Assembly (NCBI GenBank): GCA_030549495.1
Contig: JAUIRK010000947.1
Location: 562,001 to 626,000, forward strand
Length of the DNA: 64,000 bases
DNA from: Nectonema munidae
Taxonomy: Eukaryota; Nematomorpha; Nectonematoida; Nectonematidae
Reading direction: 5' to 3'
Shown here: positions 46,685 through 59,059 of the stretch, piece by piece
Layout of the letters: each line of letters opens with the position of its first letter
Numbering within the stretch: position 1 is the stretch's first letter
Position numbers and translations under genes: made by a program
Notes under the pieces: model-generated
The model's input: only the letters and a program-made list of their open reading frames with translations
Told to the model about the DNA's origin: nothing
Databases searched by the model: none

Positions 46685-46860
46685 AAATAATTGCACAAAA
46701 TTGGCTGAATTATATCCCTTCAAATTTGTGAATTTTCCTAAAATTGTTAGCTGCATCTTTAGGTATCATTTCCATGGTAGTTGAATGACCTTCTCATGTC
46801 AAAAACTGTCAATCAAAAATTAACATTTTTCAATAAAATTTTGACATTATCTGTAGTTAA
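46685..46860 (+). repeat. Dispersed repeat copy (matches 19555-19723)
   Basis: Shares CAAAATTGGCTGAA, TATCCCTTCAAATTT and TTGAATGACCTTCTCATGTC with the copy beside the compact Merlin. No coding frame; family unknown. Confidence 0.65.
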
Positions 46861-47259
46861 ACCTTATCACATAGAATCTATATTAGATACTCCCTTGAAA
46901 AATTATAATTAAATACAGTTTTGAACGCATAACACTTTATGATTTTCAATAATCATTGCTACTTTTTAGAAAATGTCAAATAAAATTGATTGATGAGATA
47001 TATATGTTTTTATACTAAATTGGCTATGTTGGTTTCATTTCCTGACCCAGTTTTTGCATTACTTTTCTTTTTGAGATGTGAGCTGTCATATATTTATTAA
47101 TTTTTGATAGTCTTGCTTGAATTTAATAATAAATAGACATCACCACTAAATTCAGAATAGTTTAAATATATATATATCACATTGAAAATATTTATAAAAA
47201 CTTATTCATATCTGAGAAAAAGAGGGGGTGGCACTTTACGCCCTAGCACATGAGCCGAA

Positions 47260-47385
47260 AAATTTAGCCCATCACTAAGAAGGGTTTATGCTCAATACCT
47301 TAGCCTGTTTTTTTCGACACTGCGGAATTGCATTTCTTGTGATCGAAGTCAAGTATCTAACCCACCTTACTCACTCCATAATTGT
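47260..47385 (-). repeat. tRNA-derived SINE (reverse strand), degraded
   Basis: On the reverse strand GGAGTGAGTAAGGTGGGTTA is the A-box region; the B box is eroded (CTTCGATCACAAG). The tail GAGCATAAACCCTT is related to the copy at 37605. Confidence 0.5.
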
Positions 47386-47799
47386 TTTATTATCTTATTG
47401 AAACACTATATTTAAAATTTTCTTATTTTAATCCTCACTTTAAATAATGGTCTCGTTATGACGCTTAAATCGACATATTTCTTGCGCGTAATAGACAGAC
47501 ATGAAAAAAGTTGACTTAAAATTTTTTTATGGTATTTTTACATTTGTTTCATTGCTTAAACGATACGAAAACTGTACTAGAATTAACGGAATTATTTTTT
47601 ATAATACGCAAAATTAATTTTTATCCTTATAAGTAAGTTTATTATAAAAAAATACATATCATTTGTTAAAAATAATTTTGAAGACTGCTTGCCTGCTTTC
47701 TTTTTCAATGGAATTTTATGGTTTACAGTCTACTCACACCAACCAACTCGCCCTTTTGTTCAAACTCACTAACTAATTGATTAAAAAATAAGCTATACC

Positions 47800-48020
47800 T
47801 CTGTTTTTGAGATTTCAGTATATGAGTGTCTAATGTCAATATGTATGTATTCGTATCTATGTTATGTCTATATGTTTTTTTTTGTGTCAGACGTGTATTA
47901 TTACAAATAAATAGGAAGGTTTGTGTCAATGATGTCAAAAAATGTATGTATCTACGATGGCGCTAACACCAACCCTAATATTAACACTAATGCAATTCTA
48001 CACTAATCCTACCCTGACAA
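47800..48020 (-). repeat. Dispersed repeat S, reverse-strand copy
   Basis: Reverse complement of the sequence also present at 59060-59430 and 62860-63075; shared blocks include GATTAGTGTAGAATTG, GACACAAACCTTCC, AATACACGTCTGACAC and TGAAATCTCAAAAACAG. Confidence 0.7.
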
Positions 48021-48157
48021 TACGTTTCCAAAATTATATACTCTGAGGTTCTTTTAAAGATTGGTTATGCAAATTAGGGGAAAAATTTGAATATTCAAAA
48101 TCAACAGTAGAGTGCTAATTAATCAACTAACTATCTAACTAATGAAAAACCCACTAA

Positions 48158-49194
48158 TTAATTCAAAAATAATTGGGGCGCTTTTGTAAAAGTGATTTGG
48201 TACGAATTGATGAGACCCCGTTTTAAAGGGTTACAGATTTTCCCCTCTACTACAATAAAAATCTGAAATGGATTAAAATTTTTGGGATTGCAGCGTCTGT
48301 TGGTAAGGAAAAGATATTGTGGAATTTGGATGCAAAAGTATATTTGAAAATCAACCAGCAATCCTTTCATTATGATTTTTATGATGTATTCAATCCTTAT
48401 ATATCTTTTCACTGTTTCCTGTAATGTCTGTTTTAATGTACTCGAAACGAACACAATTGCATGTCCTTGTAGATTTAATGGCTCTCTTAAAATTGTGTAG
48501 CATGTTTATTGCAGATTAATTACAGTGCAACTTATCTAACTTTAAGTGAAAAGTTTGACATTTTACTGCACTCAAAGTGCATAGTTTTTTATGCACATTT
48601 TTACTATTTTTTTTAAACTAAAATACTTTCAAACACATTATTATCACTAAGTATTTAAAAATTAAGAGATCTAAATAAGCAGAAATCTAACTAACTAACA
48701 CAGAAAATAATATTCCTAAATAGAGAACAAGTTTTAGTAAGTTTGTTTTTTTAATTGCTAATTCAATATTGTTATTTTCCTTTCAAATTTTTGCTTCTGG
48801 ACATTTTGCCCAAATCTAAGGGAAAATCTCATTTTGAAAAAATGTAGGTTTCGAAAAGTTTACTTTCTTCTTTTTCAACGCATAATAACTGAATCAAAAT
48901 AATATTCTACCATTCCATTGAGAATGATAATATTTTTTTACTTTTTTTCTCTCTTACTATAAGTTGAAAAAGGAGAAATAAACGCAAACCTCAAAACTTT
49001 AGGTCAAAAACATTAAAACGCATTTAATTATTTGAAATTGTTCTAAACAAAGTAAGATTTCGGAAAGTTTTGAAATTTCAATTTATTTCCGTTTTTTCGG
49101 TAAAAAGTAACACCCTTCCAAAATAATTGACATTCATTTCGAGTCTTCCTTCTCTTTCAATAGTGCTTATCTCTTTCATTTACCAAACTAAAAT
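48158..49194. other. Intronic non-coding stretch
   Basis: A 98-codon reverse frame (48158-48454) has no recognisable domain. ATTACAGTGCAAC near 48521 recalls the inverted-repeat family at 34890. Confidence 0.35.
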
Positions 49195-49314
49195 GTCTTC
49201 AACTGGCAGTGTTTACAGTCAAAACGCAAGCTCTCGTCAATCAGTGAGAAATAGAAGATATGGACATTGGACATCTCCATTATGGATGCTTTGACGACCC
49301 TAATTTCGAAGACT
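49194..49314 (+). other. Short protein-like frames, unassigned
   Basis: ATG at 49194 opens MSSTGSVYSQNASSRQSVRN and stops at 49291. An overlapping frame from 49259 reads MDIGHLHYGCFDDPNFED to a stop at 49313. A pyrimidine-rich leader precedes. Together they look like one small protein with a frame change, but there is no known relative, and chance is possible. Confidence 0.2.
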
Positions 49315-49435
49315 AATCCTCTCTTTTCTTTTTAATCGCAATTTTATACATTTAAAGCAGACGCTTTTAATTTCCCAGAACTAGTAATGGGACGCTACCA
49401 AAGTTTTGATGCTGATTCTTAATTTGAAGCATTAA

Positions 49436-49555
49436 CCCGTTATCGACCAGAATAATCAGACGATATCTAATGCAAAGCAGAAGATTTGTATTTAAAAGCA
49501 TTAATAAACGCTGACGATTCACATTTTTGTAAAGTCGACTGTGGTCGATAACCGG
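49436..49555. mobile_element. TTAA-flanked piggyBac-type MITE, family CCCGTT
   Basis: TTAA at 49432-49435 and 49556-49559 flank a 120-base element. Its ends CCCGTTATCGACCA and TGGTCGATAACCGG are inverted repeats. Inside are TCAGACGATATCTAA, AAAGCAGAAGATTTG and GCTGACGAT. Confidence 0.85.
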
Positions 49556-50351
49556 TTAAACATTTAAAAAACCTTCTGTAAAAAGTGGAAAAGCTTTTTA
49601 CTTCATCTATTCAAAAAGCAACACTCACACACACAAGCAACCATATACAATATAGAGTGACATTGAATTCGAATACAAAGCTGTATGCAACTAAATTTGG
49701 CAAAAGTTTTTGGATATTATATTTATTAGTCTTTTTTGATTGAAGACCTGAAAGAAGCTACATTTTAGAGTCATTTTATCTTTCTCTTTTCTTGTATATC
49801 TCATTTTAGTAGCTAAGATTATTTAGTAGCCAAACGCTTAAAACTGTATTTGAATTTCCCCACAGATAGAGTGTTTGCATTCTATAAAAGTAGTAATTGG
49901 AGAGTAGGATTTTTGAAATCGATTGTTTTTCACAAAAATTTATTTCAACTGCATACACTCAACACTTATAAGGGCACACAGACAGAGTTCATCATGTACA
50001 TAAAACCTTGATAGCATAGCAAAGAGCTTTTTCCTTTGCTTTGATCGGCGGAGCAAGCTCATTTTGTTGTGTGCTTTTTTCATCAACCTCATCATCATCA
50101 TCATCATCGTTGTTGTTACTGACTTTTCTTGAAATTTTTTAGTGATTTTTCACTGTGTCTGCCTTTAAAAAGGAAATCTAATTGTTTTCCATTTCGATTA
50201 AATTTTTCTTGTCTTTCAAAAATCGATTATGGATCGTTTTAGCTTAGCTGATGGGTTTTCCTCTAAGGGGAGGGGGTTTGACATAAGCACTCTTATAACA
50301 TACTCTCACTTGTATTGACTAGATCAGAGGTGAACAACCCTTCTTTGTTAA

Positions 50352-50478
50352 CCCATTTACGACCAATGTTCCTATTTTGGAACATAAGTAATTTCATCTT
50401 CTGCTTTTTTCAATGACTTTGAATATAAATCGTCTGCGTTTTTTTAGATATCGTCTGCTTTGCTTGGTCTTAAATGGG
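50352..50478. mobile_element. TTAA-flanked piggyBac-type MITE, family CCCATT
   Basis: TTAA at 50348-50351 and 50479-50482. Ends CCCATTTACGACCAA and TTGGTCTTAAATGGG are inverted. Inside, AAATCGTCTGCG and ATATCGTCTGCTTTG repeat the family signature. Nearly identical to 59187-59316. Confidence 0.9.
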
Positions 50479-50817
50479 TTAAAGGCTGTTTTCAATATGT
50501 CATTGTGTCCATAAAGACTACAAAAACTGTTTTTCAACATAGTGCTACTAAAGACAAATTTTTTTATTTAGCCTAAATACAATGACTTTTTTACTTTTGT
50601 TTTCATGTGATTCTTATTATCGATTTATTATGCAAAAGTTCATCTGTTAATTTAATTAAATTCGATGAGAATTTTCAAGGTCAAGTAAGAAAATGTTGAT
50701 TCACAAGAATGTGTTGAGGAAAAGCGCGAATTCATTTGTCGCAGTATTAGAAAAATGTGCTATAGTTTGATGTCAACGGAGAAATAAAAAAGTTTTTTAT
50801 ATAGATATTTTTATCAT

Positions 50818-50945
50818 CCCGTTATCGACCAGAATAAATCAGACGATATCTAATGTAAAGCAGAAGAGTTGTATTAAAAAGCATTAATAAACTCAGACGA
50901 TTTTATTTTTCTAAAGTTGACATGTCGACTATGGTCGATAACCGG
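50818..50945. mobile_element. piggyBac-type MITE, family CCCGTT
   Basis: Ends CCCGTTATCGACCA and TGGTCGATAACCGG as in 49436. TTAA is intact on the right (50946-50949) but reads TCAT on the left. Confidence 0.8.
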
Positions 50946-50949
50946 TTAA

Positions 50950-52589
50950 GTATTTGAAAGGGATATTTTATATTCTTTTTTGTATTATTTTAAATATTAA
51001 ATTTAAATAGCCCTTTTTGCCTCCGCTGGCGCTTAACAATGGAATCGCGGATGATTCAGAAGAATCTCGATGTTTCATTCATTAATCGCACATGTTAAAA
51101 AAAAGGAGTTTCAAAAAATTTAGCTCCAAATGTAATCATTTATCAAAAAAACAGTTTTTTCAATTTTTTCTTTTTTTTTGTTTTTCCTTCAATTTTGTAT
51201 AAATATCCCATTCTTTAACATGATCCCCAATTTTATTACTAAATCAGCATTGTAGAGTTCCCCTTAGTTTAATCATTTCTACCCAAACTAAATCCATTTG
51301 TGAAATCTATCTCAACAAGCATATCTGGGACTGCGATTTTATCATTTTAGTTTTAATGAGGAAATAAAAAGTAAAATTTTTATTCAGATCAATTTTTGTC
51401 AATAATAAATTTCGACGACTTTGCTCTCCTTCAGATGAGCTATATCAATTTATCTCAGGATTCTACAACCTTTTTTACATATGGGCCCAAAATTTTATTT
51501 AATGGTAAAACGATACAATATATAAAAATAGAACAATCACAATACTTTAATTTTTTGTAATCGGTGTCAAAATATTTTCAATTATGATTATTAGGGCAGT
51601 TAAAAATTCGCCTAAAAATTGTCAAATTATTGAATTTTTGTAGGAAAAAATTGACTTAAATAAAAAAAATAATTAATAATCTATAATTTTTAGTGAAAAA
51701 ACTAAAAAAATATGTATTTTTTTTATTGAAAAATGAATTGATAACAATTTTTTTTCAATGTACAATGTAATTGTAAAAATATTTAGTTAGGATAAATAAT
51801 ATAAACTATAGTTAGGGTAAAATTTTCTATTTTTGCGAAAAGCATTTTTTACAATAATATAGATTCTGCATAATTGTAGACTTTAGATACTCGGTTTTAT
51901 TTTTAAACACATTCCGGTCTTAAAAATTTTTCCTCGAACAGTTTTGCCACTCAAAACATCAAGGATAAGGGTAAATCTTGTTAATTTAAATCTTTTAAGA
52001 CTCAGGTTTTGAAAACGAATACCTGCTATCTTTTTAAATGAGTTTTTTAAATATATAATTCAAAGCAGATTAATAATTTTTAACAAAATATTGACCTAGC
52101 TTTAAAATATTGATTTTTTACAGAAAAAAATAGACTTTATTGTTCACCTATAAATATTTTAAAGTTAAAAAAGAAAGGTATTTAATATATTAGTTTATCG
52201 ATTAATCTCAAAATATAAAAATTAACGTTAACGGCCCTAATGATTGCATTAGTGAGATATTTGTTGTTTCCCCAATTTTTGAAGTCTGATGAAAAGTAAT
52301 GGTGTCTAAAGGATTTTTCGCAGGGCGCTCGTAATTGAATATTAGTAAAAATTGATTGGAATAAGAGTTTTCTCCTTTATTTCTCTATTTTCATCCTCCA
52401 ACCTTTATTCATGTCTTCTCAACGACACTTCCGTTTAAATTTGTTCTTTTGAAGAAAAAATAGGAAGACTCTTTCTAGTAGGTAGGGGGTTTGCGCATTT
52501 TCTCTTTCTCGCAAGCACAATACAACTTCTATGCTGTAAATATAACGGAAATCTGTGAATCATGTTCATCCAACAATTCCTGAATTGTC
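50950..52589. other. Intronic non-coding stretch
   Basis: AT-rich, no coding frame. No repeat border could be fixed. Confidence 0.4.
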
Positions 52590-53290
52590 TGCTCCTCGCA
52601 TTGTATTACACAAGGCCTACCTACTTGTGCACTATTGTCGTGGCCCCGCATTGTGTGCACACAACTGAGCGAGTGATTCAACAACAATAAGAAGCCTTTC
52701 TGTATCGTTGTTGCAGTGAAGGAGAGTGAGTGAGTGAGTGTGTAATCAGAGCGGCTTCTTCTCTTTCGTCACAAATTAAGCATGAAGCCTTCTCCTCTTC
52801 CTTCACACCCTGCCCCGGGGAAGGCTTTTGATTGGTTGTGCCGTGCTAGAAGAAGCAGCCGTTGGTCTGCCCCACACTTTACACAACAACGCTTACGCCA
52901 CCGTGCTCTGGGAGAAGGCGAATTCTAGCGCTCCTTTTCCCTCTAACCAGCTCAGGATAATCTGGTTGTGGCTGAGATTGTTTTACACGTTCTCAAGCCT
53001 TAGCAGAGTTCTTGCCAGCATTTCACACGATGCCTTTTCCACTTCATCATCATCGTTGAGTGAGTGATGGTTGACTGCTCTCTCCTGGCCTCATCATCAC
53101 ATTGGCCTTGTTTCGAACGCTCACTCTTCTTACTAGTCAAAGAAGCCGCTCTCTGCTTTGCCTGACACTTATCTCTGACTTTTAAACCCTCATCACCTAC
53201 TTCCATTTTCGTAGGGCTGAGGAGATACAACACATACTTAGCTTTGTTACACACATCCATTCCTAAGTTGTTCTCGTCTAGGATTTTTGC
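52590..53290. promoter_or_regulatory. GC-richer, CpG-containing island inside presumed intron 1
   Basis: By eye the base composition is close to balanced, against strongly AT-rich flanks. It holds CpGs, a CCCCGGGG, an inverted CCAAT (GATTGGTTG at 52829), GAGTGAGTGAGTGAG near 52727 and several donor-like GA|GTGAGT. Frames on both strands (52828-53067, 53000-53260) are open but show no domain. It may be a promoter with a non-coding or alternative first exon, an enhancer, or sequence from another source. The function is inferred from composition only. Confidence 0.35.
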
Positions 53291-53869
53291 GATAAGGATG
53301 GCGTTTGTCTCGCTTCTTCCAAAATTCTTGAGATGATTGAAAAAAGCTAACGGATAAAAAGTTTTGATTGGTATTAGAATTACAAATGAGTCTTTTATTT
53401 GATGTAAAATTTAAAGTCTATAAATCTTTAAATTTTTTTAAAAATATTTTAATATATACTCTTATTGTGGGTACTTTTTTTTCATTTAATTTAATGCTGT
53501 CCTTTAAAAAATGAACGATTTGTAATCCCAGAAAAAATATTTTTGTTACTATTTTTGTTGTATTTTTAGATGGCATTTAATATATTGCCAAATGTATTTA
53601 ACTTTGTGTAGTTGGATGAAACCGTGTGGCTCTTAACAATATGAAGTTGAATAAGGCTCTGATTGACATATGATATGCCTACCGCTAAATTATAGGAAGG
53701 GAATTTTAAACAGATACCATTTGATTGAAATTGGATTTTTTATTAAATCTAAAAACGGAGACTGGACAATTAATTTATATGCTATAAAAACAAGCGTAAT
53801 TCTTGAACCGACTCCAGTTTCGATGTGTAATCTCCTAATAAATAGCGTGACTATCTTTTCCAATGACTT
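53291..53869. other. Intronic non-coding stretch
   Basis: No feature recognised; the 67-codon frame at 53670 is unsupported. Confidence 0.35.
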
Positions 53870-53873
53870 TTAA

Positions 53874-54136
53874 CCCCTTCAGGCCGAGACCGAAACCTGT
53901 GTCCCATAAGGAAAAATCGTCTGCTTTAAGTTATATAAAAATTAATTGAAAAATTAAGCAAATTAGTAGTTTTCAAAAACTTTCGTCTTAAGGGCTAATA
54001 TATTTTAAAGCGGACGATGTTTCTTCAATTGGATACCGTTGTTCTATTGTTCCTGGAATGCTGAACCCATTTGATCCTAGACGTAGACAACCCAGTATTC
54101 AGATATAAAACTGCCATCAAGAAATGATCAAATTGG
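53874..54136. mobile_element. Possible TTAA-flanked MITE(s)
   Basis: TTAA at 53870-53873 precedes CCCCTTCAGGCCGAGACC, with GTGTCCCATAAGG and AAATCGTCTGCTTTAAG inside. A TTAA at 54137-54140 closes it after AATTGG, but the ends match poorly and GAACCCATTTGATCC in the middle suggests two elements fused or nested. Confidence 0.45.
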
Positions 54137-54526
54137 TTAAGTCTTTAGGACAACAATTTTGCCTATTTTTAATAGACTTTTATAGAAGCAGATGATTTTG
54201 ATTTAACGGGTAACCAGTGTTCCACATATGTTTTTTTCGGAATATCTATTTATCTTTGTTTCTTATTTTTTGTTTATATTAAATTATTATTAATAAGTAT
54301 TTATATTAAATATTTAGTAATAATCTGTTATCTCAGGGCAATATCAATATATTTAGAGGCAGAATTATCCATAGGTCGAATTCACCTGCTTTCGAAATCA
54401 GTATCTGTAAAAATTTTCCGATCTTGACCTTTTATTCAAGTATAAACTAAACTAAAGTTTTTATTAATTTTTAATTTTTATAGATATTGACTAGATTCTC
54501 CAAAAAAGCATAAAATTTTCAGTTAA

Positions 54527-54642
54527 CCCTTTCATGCACAATGGAACACAAATGTCCCATAAAATAATAATCGTCTTCTATAAAAACTCATTGTAAAAGA
54601 AAGCAGGCGAAATTTTTTTAGAAAACCAATTCCTGAGAGGGA
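54527..54642. mobile_element. TTAA-flanked piggyBac-type MITE, family CCCTTTCAT
   Basis: TTAA at 54523-54526 and 54643-54646. Left end CCCTTTCATGCACAATGG, right end AGAGGGA. ACAAATGTCCCATAAAATAA and AATCGTCTTCTATAAA inside link it to the copy at 57965. Confidence 0.7.
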
Positions 54643-54941
54643 TTAAGAAAATGTAGCTTCATTGAAAGCTGATAAAAAAATTTAATAAAATTTTGAAATT
54701 CTTGAAGAGCATGATTAAAAATTTTTTTGATTTGGAAGAATGTTAAATTAAAGAATAATATAAAAAATAACTCTTTGAGAACCAAAATTTTGAAAACTAT
54801 TTATCTGCTTTCGTTTCCAATGGAATTTTATATATTCAACGTAGACGATTTTCATTTCTTGGGACACCGGAAAAAGGTGTTAAGGACCGGGTGTCCCACT
54901 CAGGGATGAGAGAGGGGGGGATAGGGGGATGCAATTAAGTT

Positions 54942-54963
54942 CCCCCCCCCCCCCCCCCCCCCC
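54942..54963. repeat. 22-base C homopolymer
   Basis: Uninterrupted C from 54942 to 54963, preceded by purine-rich AGAGGGGGGGATAGGGGGAT. On the reverse strand it is a G-run like the one at 13547. Confidence 0.9.
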
Positions 54964-57800
54964 ACCAGCTACCCCTCTGGAAGCTCTAAATATAATACAA
55001 GAGCGGCTAAAATATATTAAAAAGCTTTTGACAATTTTCTGCACTGTTCCTACTTTTAGTACTAAATTTAGGGAATACGATTTAAGATAAAATTTTCTTA
55101 TTGTCTGGTATCAAGTGATGTTTATATTGAGTTGGTAACATCATCATCATACACCTCATGAAACACTATTAGAATTTGTTCGTGTCATTGTAAGGTTTTA
55201 TTTAGTATACACCATGGCATGAATAATGTAGACGTGCATATAAAAATACCAAACTAAAAACATTAGGTTTGCCAAGAGACATGGCAATTTCAGGTTTATG
55301 TAAACAATAAGCGAAAAACAAGCCACCTTAATTAAAGATACAAAAAGTTAATGAAATATGCATCACCCTGTACCTTAATTGTATATTTCTCTCTCTTTCT
55401 ATTTTTTTTTAGCATTTAGACTAATCTCATTCTATTTTTTAAAATAAATATTTATGCATTTAGACTAATCATCTGTTTTTAGATTTAAATCAGACGATTT
55501 TATTTTTTTGGGATACTGGTTTATACACTCACTGGTTGTCAGAGTAAATCACAAATGTACTCTAAATCAAGCATTTTTATTTATTTTTATGTCACAAATC
55601 CCTATCTTCCATTAAAATATGAGTCTAGCAAATTAACATTAAAAGTATTGAAAGTAAAGCAGACAATCTTTGTGATTATGTTTAAAATTTAAATGAACGA
55701 GTATCGTCTGCTTCTAAATTTGAATTTGCGCCCCAATAAAATAAAAGTACTACAACTTCTCAATAAATTGTAGGGATAAAAATAGCTTCAAACATATTTT
55801 AGTAGCATTTCAGCATTTATTTACTTTACCGTAAGTTAATTTAAATTTTATTTTTACTTCAAAATTTGCTTATTGAAAAATAAATGGTAATTCGTTTTCT
55901 GTTATTGTATTATCCTTGAGATAATACAGACTCAGATGCTTTTTCGTAATTTGTTCTTCTGAATTAAAAGTTAAAAAAATAGATGTTTTTGAAATTAAGT
56001 AAGTATGAATAGCAAATTTAAAACAAGTTTCCGTTGTTGAATTGAAATTAAAATCGTAAACTAATGTTTAGAATAAAGGTTGACTGCAATAGGCTAGACA
56101 AAAATTATGAATGCTGAATATCACATTCACGTATATAAATAGTAAGTATGATTGGGTAAGCATTTTAATTATTTCCGTTGACGGTGAAAGCTACGCAGCG
56201 AATAAAATAAACAGACTTGCAGCTGAATTTGAATTTGATTTGGAATTTGAATGTATGCACTGAAGCAATCATAAAATGCGCCATTTCTGATGAAAGCATT
56301 TTTTGTTTTAAAATATTCATAAAATTAATTATACAAATCCTTGGAATGTGATGATGCAGTAGTTTTCTTGATTCAGTTCAATTATTATTGCTTTTCATTT
56401 ATCATCAGCACTATTATTGATTTATGTATTTCTTTAATCAATAAAAATTATAGAACGAAGAATCATGATCACATTCACACCTTCAGGGAAAGTTGGGGGT
56501 TAAGTGCCCCTCCCCCTTATATTTCAATTAATTTGATATCTGTTTTACTGAGTATTAGAATTAGTATTAAAACGATGTCCTCCTGAATAATTTTAATTAG
56601 GTTTTCTTTTTGATACTTTTTTTCCTTGTTAAATATTGAATGTTCAGAAAGCCAAAATCTTATTGAATAGACATTCTTTTGAAGAATATAAAGTACAAAA
56701 TAATTTTAAGTTTTTTTGCTTGTATTCTGTAGAGAGATTGACAGACGTGGCCATTATGTGGAATATTTTAATTTCTTAGTTATATATCATTTTTATCTTT
56801 CTACACCTGTGAGTGAGCATGTGTCAAGAAGATAACGTTTTATTGTTCCTTTTTAAACTTTTCACTGCTTTTGTCCTTATTTTTATCTTGTTGAAGAAAC
56901 TTAATTGCGAAAGCGCTTGCTAAATGTAGTTCTCAATGCGTCGTCCTGCCAACCATGTATAAATTTTTTAAATGTTCTCTCATCTTTCGCGTTAAGAATA
57001 ATTAAGTATCCACTTTTAAATGTCATTCATCTATATTTGTTATATATGCCTTCGAGATCCCTTATTCACATAACAAAATGGATATTTGTTCCATTTTTCG
57101 ATAGAAAAATTCTATAACTCCATGTATTATCCTAGATTTGGTTAGGAATCGCAAATTCTATGTATTTTTTAATTATAATATTTTAATAAATATTGGACAC
57201 GTTGAATTTTGGACAAAAATGTTAATTTTTCAGGTACAAAGGCCAATTATTTAAAGTGGCCGAAGTGAGTTTTCCTGATTTTTATGTAAGGTATAAACCA
57301 ATTTGGATTATATGGAGCCAATCACTTGTCAAATTTCAAGGGAGAAGGGGCATAAAATTTTTTGGAAATTTTATACTGTAAAAACTTCCATTAGTAAGTA
57401 CCTCTAAACAGTGAGAATGCTTTTTCGAAGATCTTTGATATGTACCCCCACTTCGTTGATGTAACAAAAGCTCCAGAAGAGCTTACAAATGTAGTTTATT
57501 GAAAGGCCTAACGATATTATCCTGAAATCTATTTTTGACAAGAGAAAATAAAAAAAAATTTTATTGAAATTTTAAAAAAGGCTGTAGAATATACTCAACT
57601 TTGTGAATATGCATCACCCCTGATTTTTGGCTTTTTTTCCTCAATATACTATTGTGGTTTTTATCCAATCAGATCAAAGAGTTTGTGTCAATCGGCGCTG
57701 CCGTGATAAAAAAGAAAATAATTTTTTAAATATAAAATAGCGATATATAAATTTCGTCATAAACATTCACATTCATAATTGAATACTGGCGTGTCAAACT
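54964..57800. other. Intronic non-coding stretch with scattered MITE fragments
   Basis: Motifs such as AATCAGACGATTTT (55488), AAAGCAGACAATC (55656) and GTATCGTCTGCTTC (55700) look like remnants of the TTAA MITE families. Frames at 56341-56586 and 56905-57117 have no recognisable domain. Confidence 0.4.
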
Positions 57801-57964
57801 AAAATCTCTTTAATACTTTGATGACCAGAATTTTGAAGTCTTATCTTCTGCTTTCTTTTCAATGAAATTTTTTATATTTAAAGCACACGATTTTCATTTC
57901 TTGGTACACTGGTGTCACACTCATCTGAACAATTTTTGTTCAACAAAGGTTAGTATCTCTTAAC

Positions 57965-58086
57965 CTTTTCATTCACAATAGGACACCAGTGTCCCATGGA
58001 ATAAAAATCTTCTGCTTTAAGTAATATAAAAACTCATTGAAAAATAATACAGACGATAAATTTTGGAAAACCAATGCGTGAAAGCG
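57965..58086. mobile_element. TTAA-flanked piggyBac-type MITE, family CCCTTTCAT
   Basis: TTAA at 57961-57964 and 58087-58090. Ends CCTTTTCATTCACAATAGG and inverted CGCTTTCACGCATTGG. ACCAGTGTCCCATGGAAT and CTTCTGCTTTAAGTAATA inside match 54527 and 53874. Confidence 0.75.
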
Positions 58087-58539
58087 TTAAGTTTTTATCT
58101 TTGAAAAAAAAGTCTGTTCATATTTATCAACTACACAACTTTTTAATAATTGCAACATCGATCCGATGTGACACAACGGAGTATATACGGAAGAATTCAG
58201 ATGTTTTTAACCAACTAAATAAAGCGTTTGCTTTCCTCTGATTGTATCGATGACTGAAGCTCTCCTAACATATGTACTTATCCATCTCTTTTAAAGCTAA
58301 GCTATGCCAGTGTATACATTTGCATTAATCGTTTCTCGTAAGTGCTTTGCAGTAAGTGAGATAAAAAGGGGAAGTAGATTATGAGGTCAACATTTTCGTA
58401 GGACCAATGATATGCGAAATGGTTCTCTCAAAACTTAGTATCAAACATTTCTGTTAGTAATAATTTTCTCATTTTTATTTTTTATATTTTCATTTGTTCT
58501 CATTTTTATGCAATTGATTGATTGTCTTTTGTTTAACAG

Positions 58540-59005
58540 ATTGAGTTATGGTGATGACATTGTGTCGAAAATAGGAGAAGTGAAATGCAGAATAAGCGAA
58601 ACCTTAGTGAAAGAATCATGTAGTCTAAAAGAAAGGGATTCATCAGTCAAAGCAGTTGCCGATGTACGAAAAAATGCCAAGCCTTCCCACTCCCCCAACG
58701 TGGGAAAGAGTGAAAATTCTCGAAGCCCAGAAAAAACAAGAAAATGTTCATTCTCTGACAATGCCTCTAGTGAAGCAGAGTCAACTCTGCAATCCCCTTC
58801 CTCAATCCTTAAATCAACAAAGTTTTCGCTTGCGTCTCCTCCAAGACTGCGAAATGCATCATACATCAAAACACCGACAACGGAAATTCGATCTCTTCAG
58901 ATCAACAGTGATTCGAAAGAAATTGCCAATACAGTTTCGTCTTCTTTGCCGATCACCGATTCCCCTGACAATGATAAAAAAACACCTCCTTCACTTTCAA
59001 AAAAA
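58540..59005 (+). CDS. Exon 2 of the candidate Cdt1-like gene
   Basis: A TTTGTTTAACAG acceptor precedes 58540 and a GTAACA donor follows 59005. The exon enters in phase 2, which the preceding exon 1 (GA + A giving GAA) satisfies, and leaves in phase 0. It encodes about 155 residues starting LSYGDDIVSKIGEVKCRI, with no folded-domain signature. It is rich in S, K and P and dotted with proline-directed sites: SHSPN, SRSPEK, LQSPSS, LASPPR, IKTPTT, TDSPDN and KKTPPS. That is the style of a disordered, CDK-regulated region, as between the PIP degron and the geminin-binding domain of Cdt1. Composition is distinctly less AT-rich than the flanks. High confidence as an exon, moderate for family. Confidence 0.65.
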
Positions 59006-59059
59006 GTAACATTTTTATTTATTTCCGATTAAAAACTATGTATAGCACTCTACTGCTGA

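Noticed and set aside
58546-58869. 107-codon reverse frame and the alternative + frame 58656-59009
   Set aside because: Both overlap exon 2, whose frame keeps phase with its neighbours; they are by-products of its serine-rich codons.
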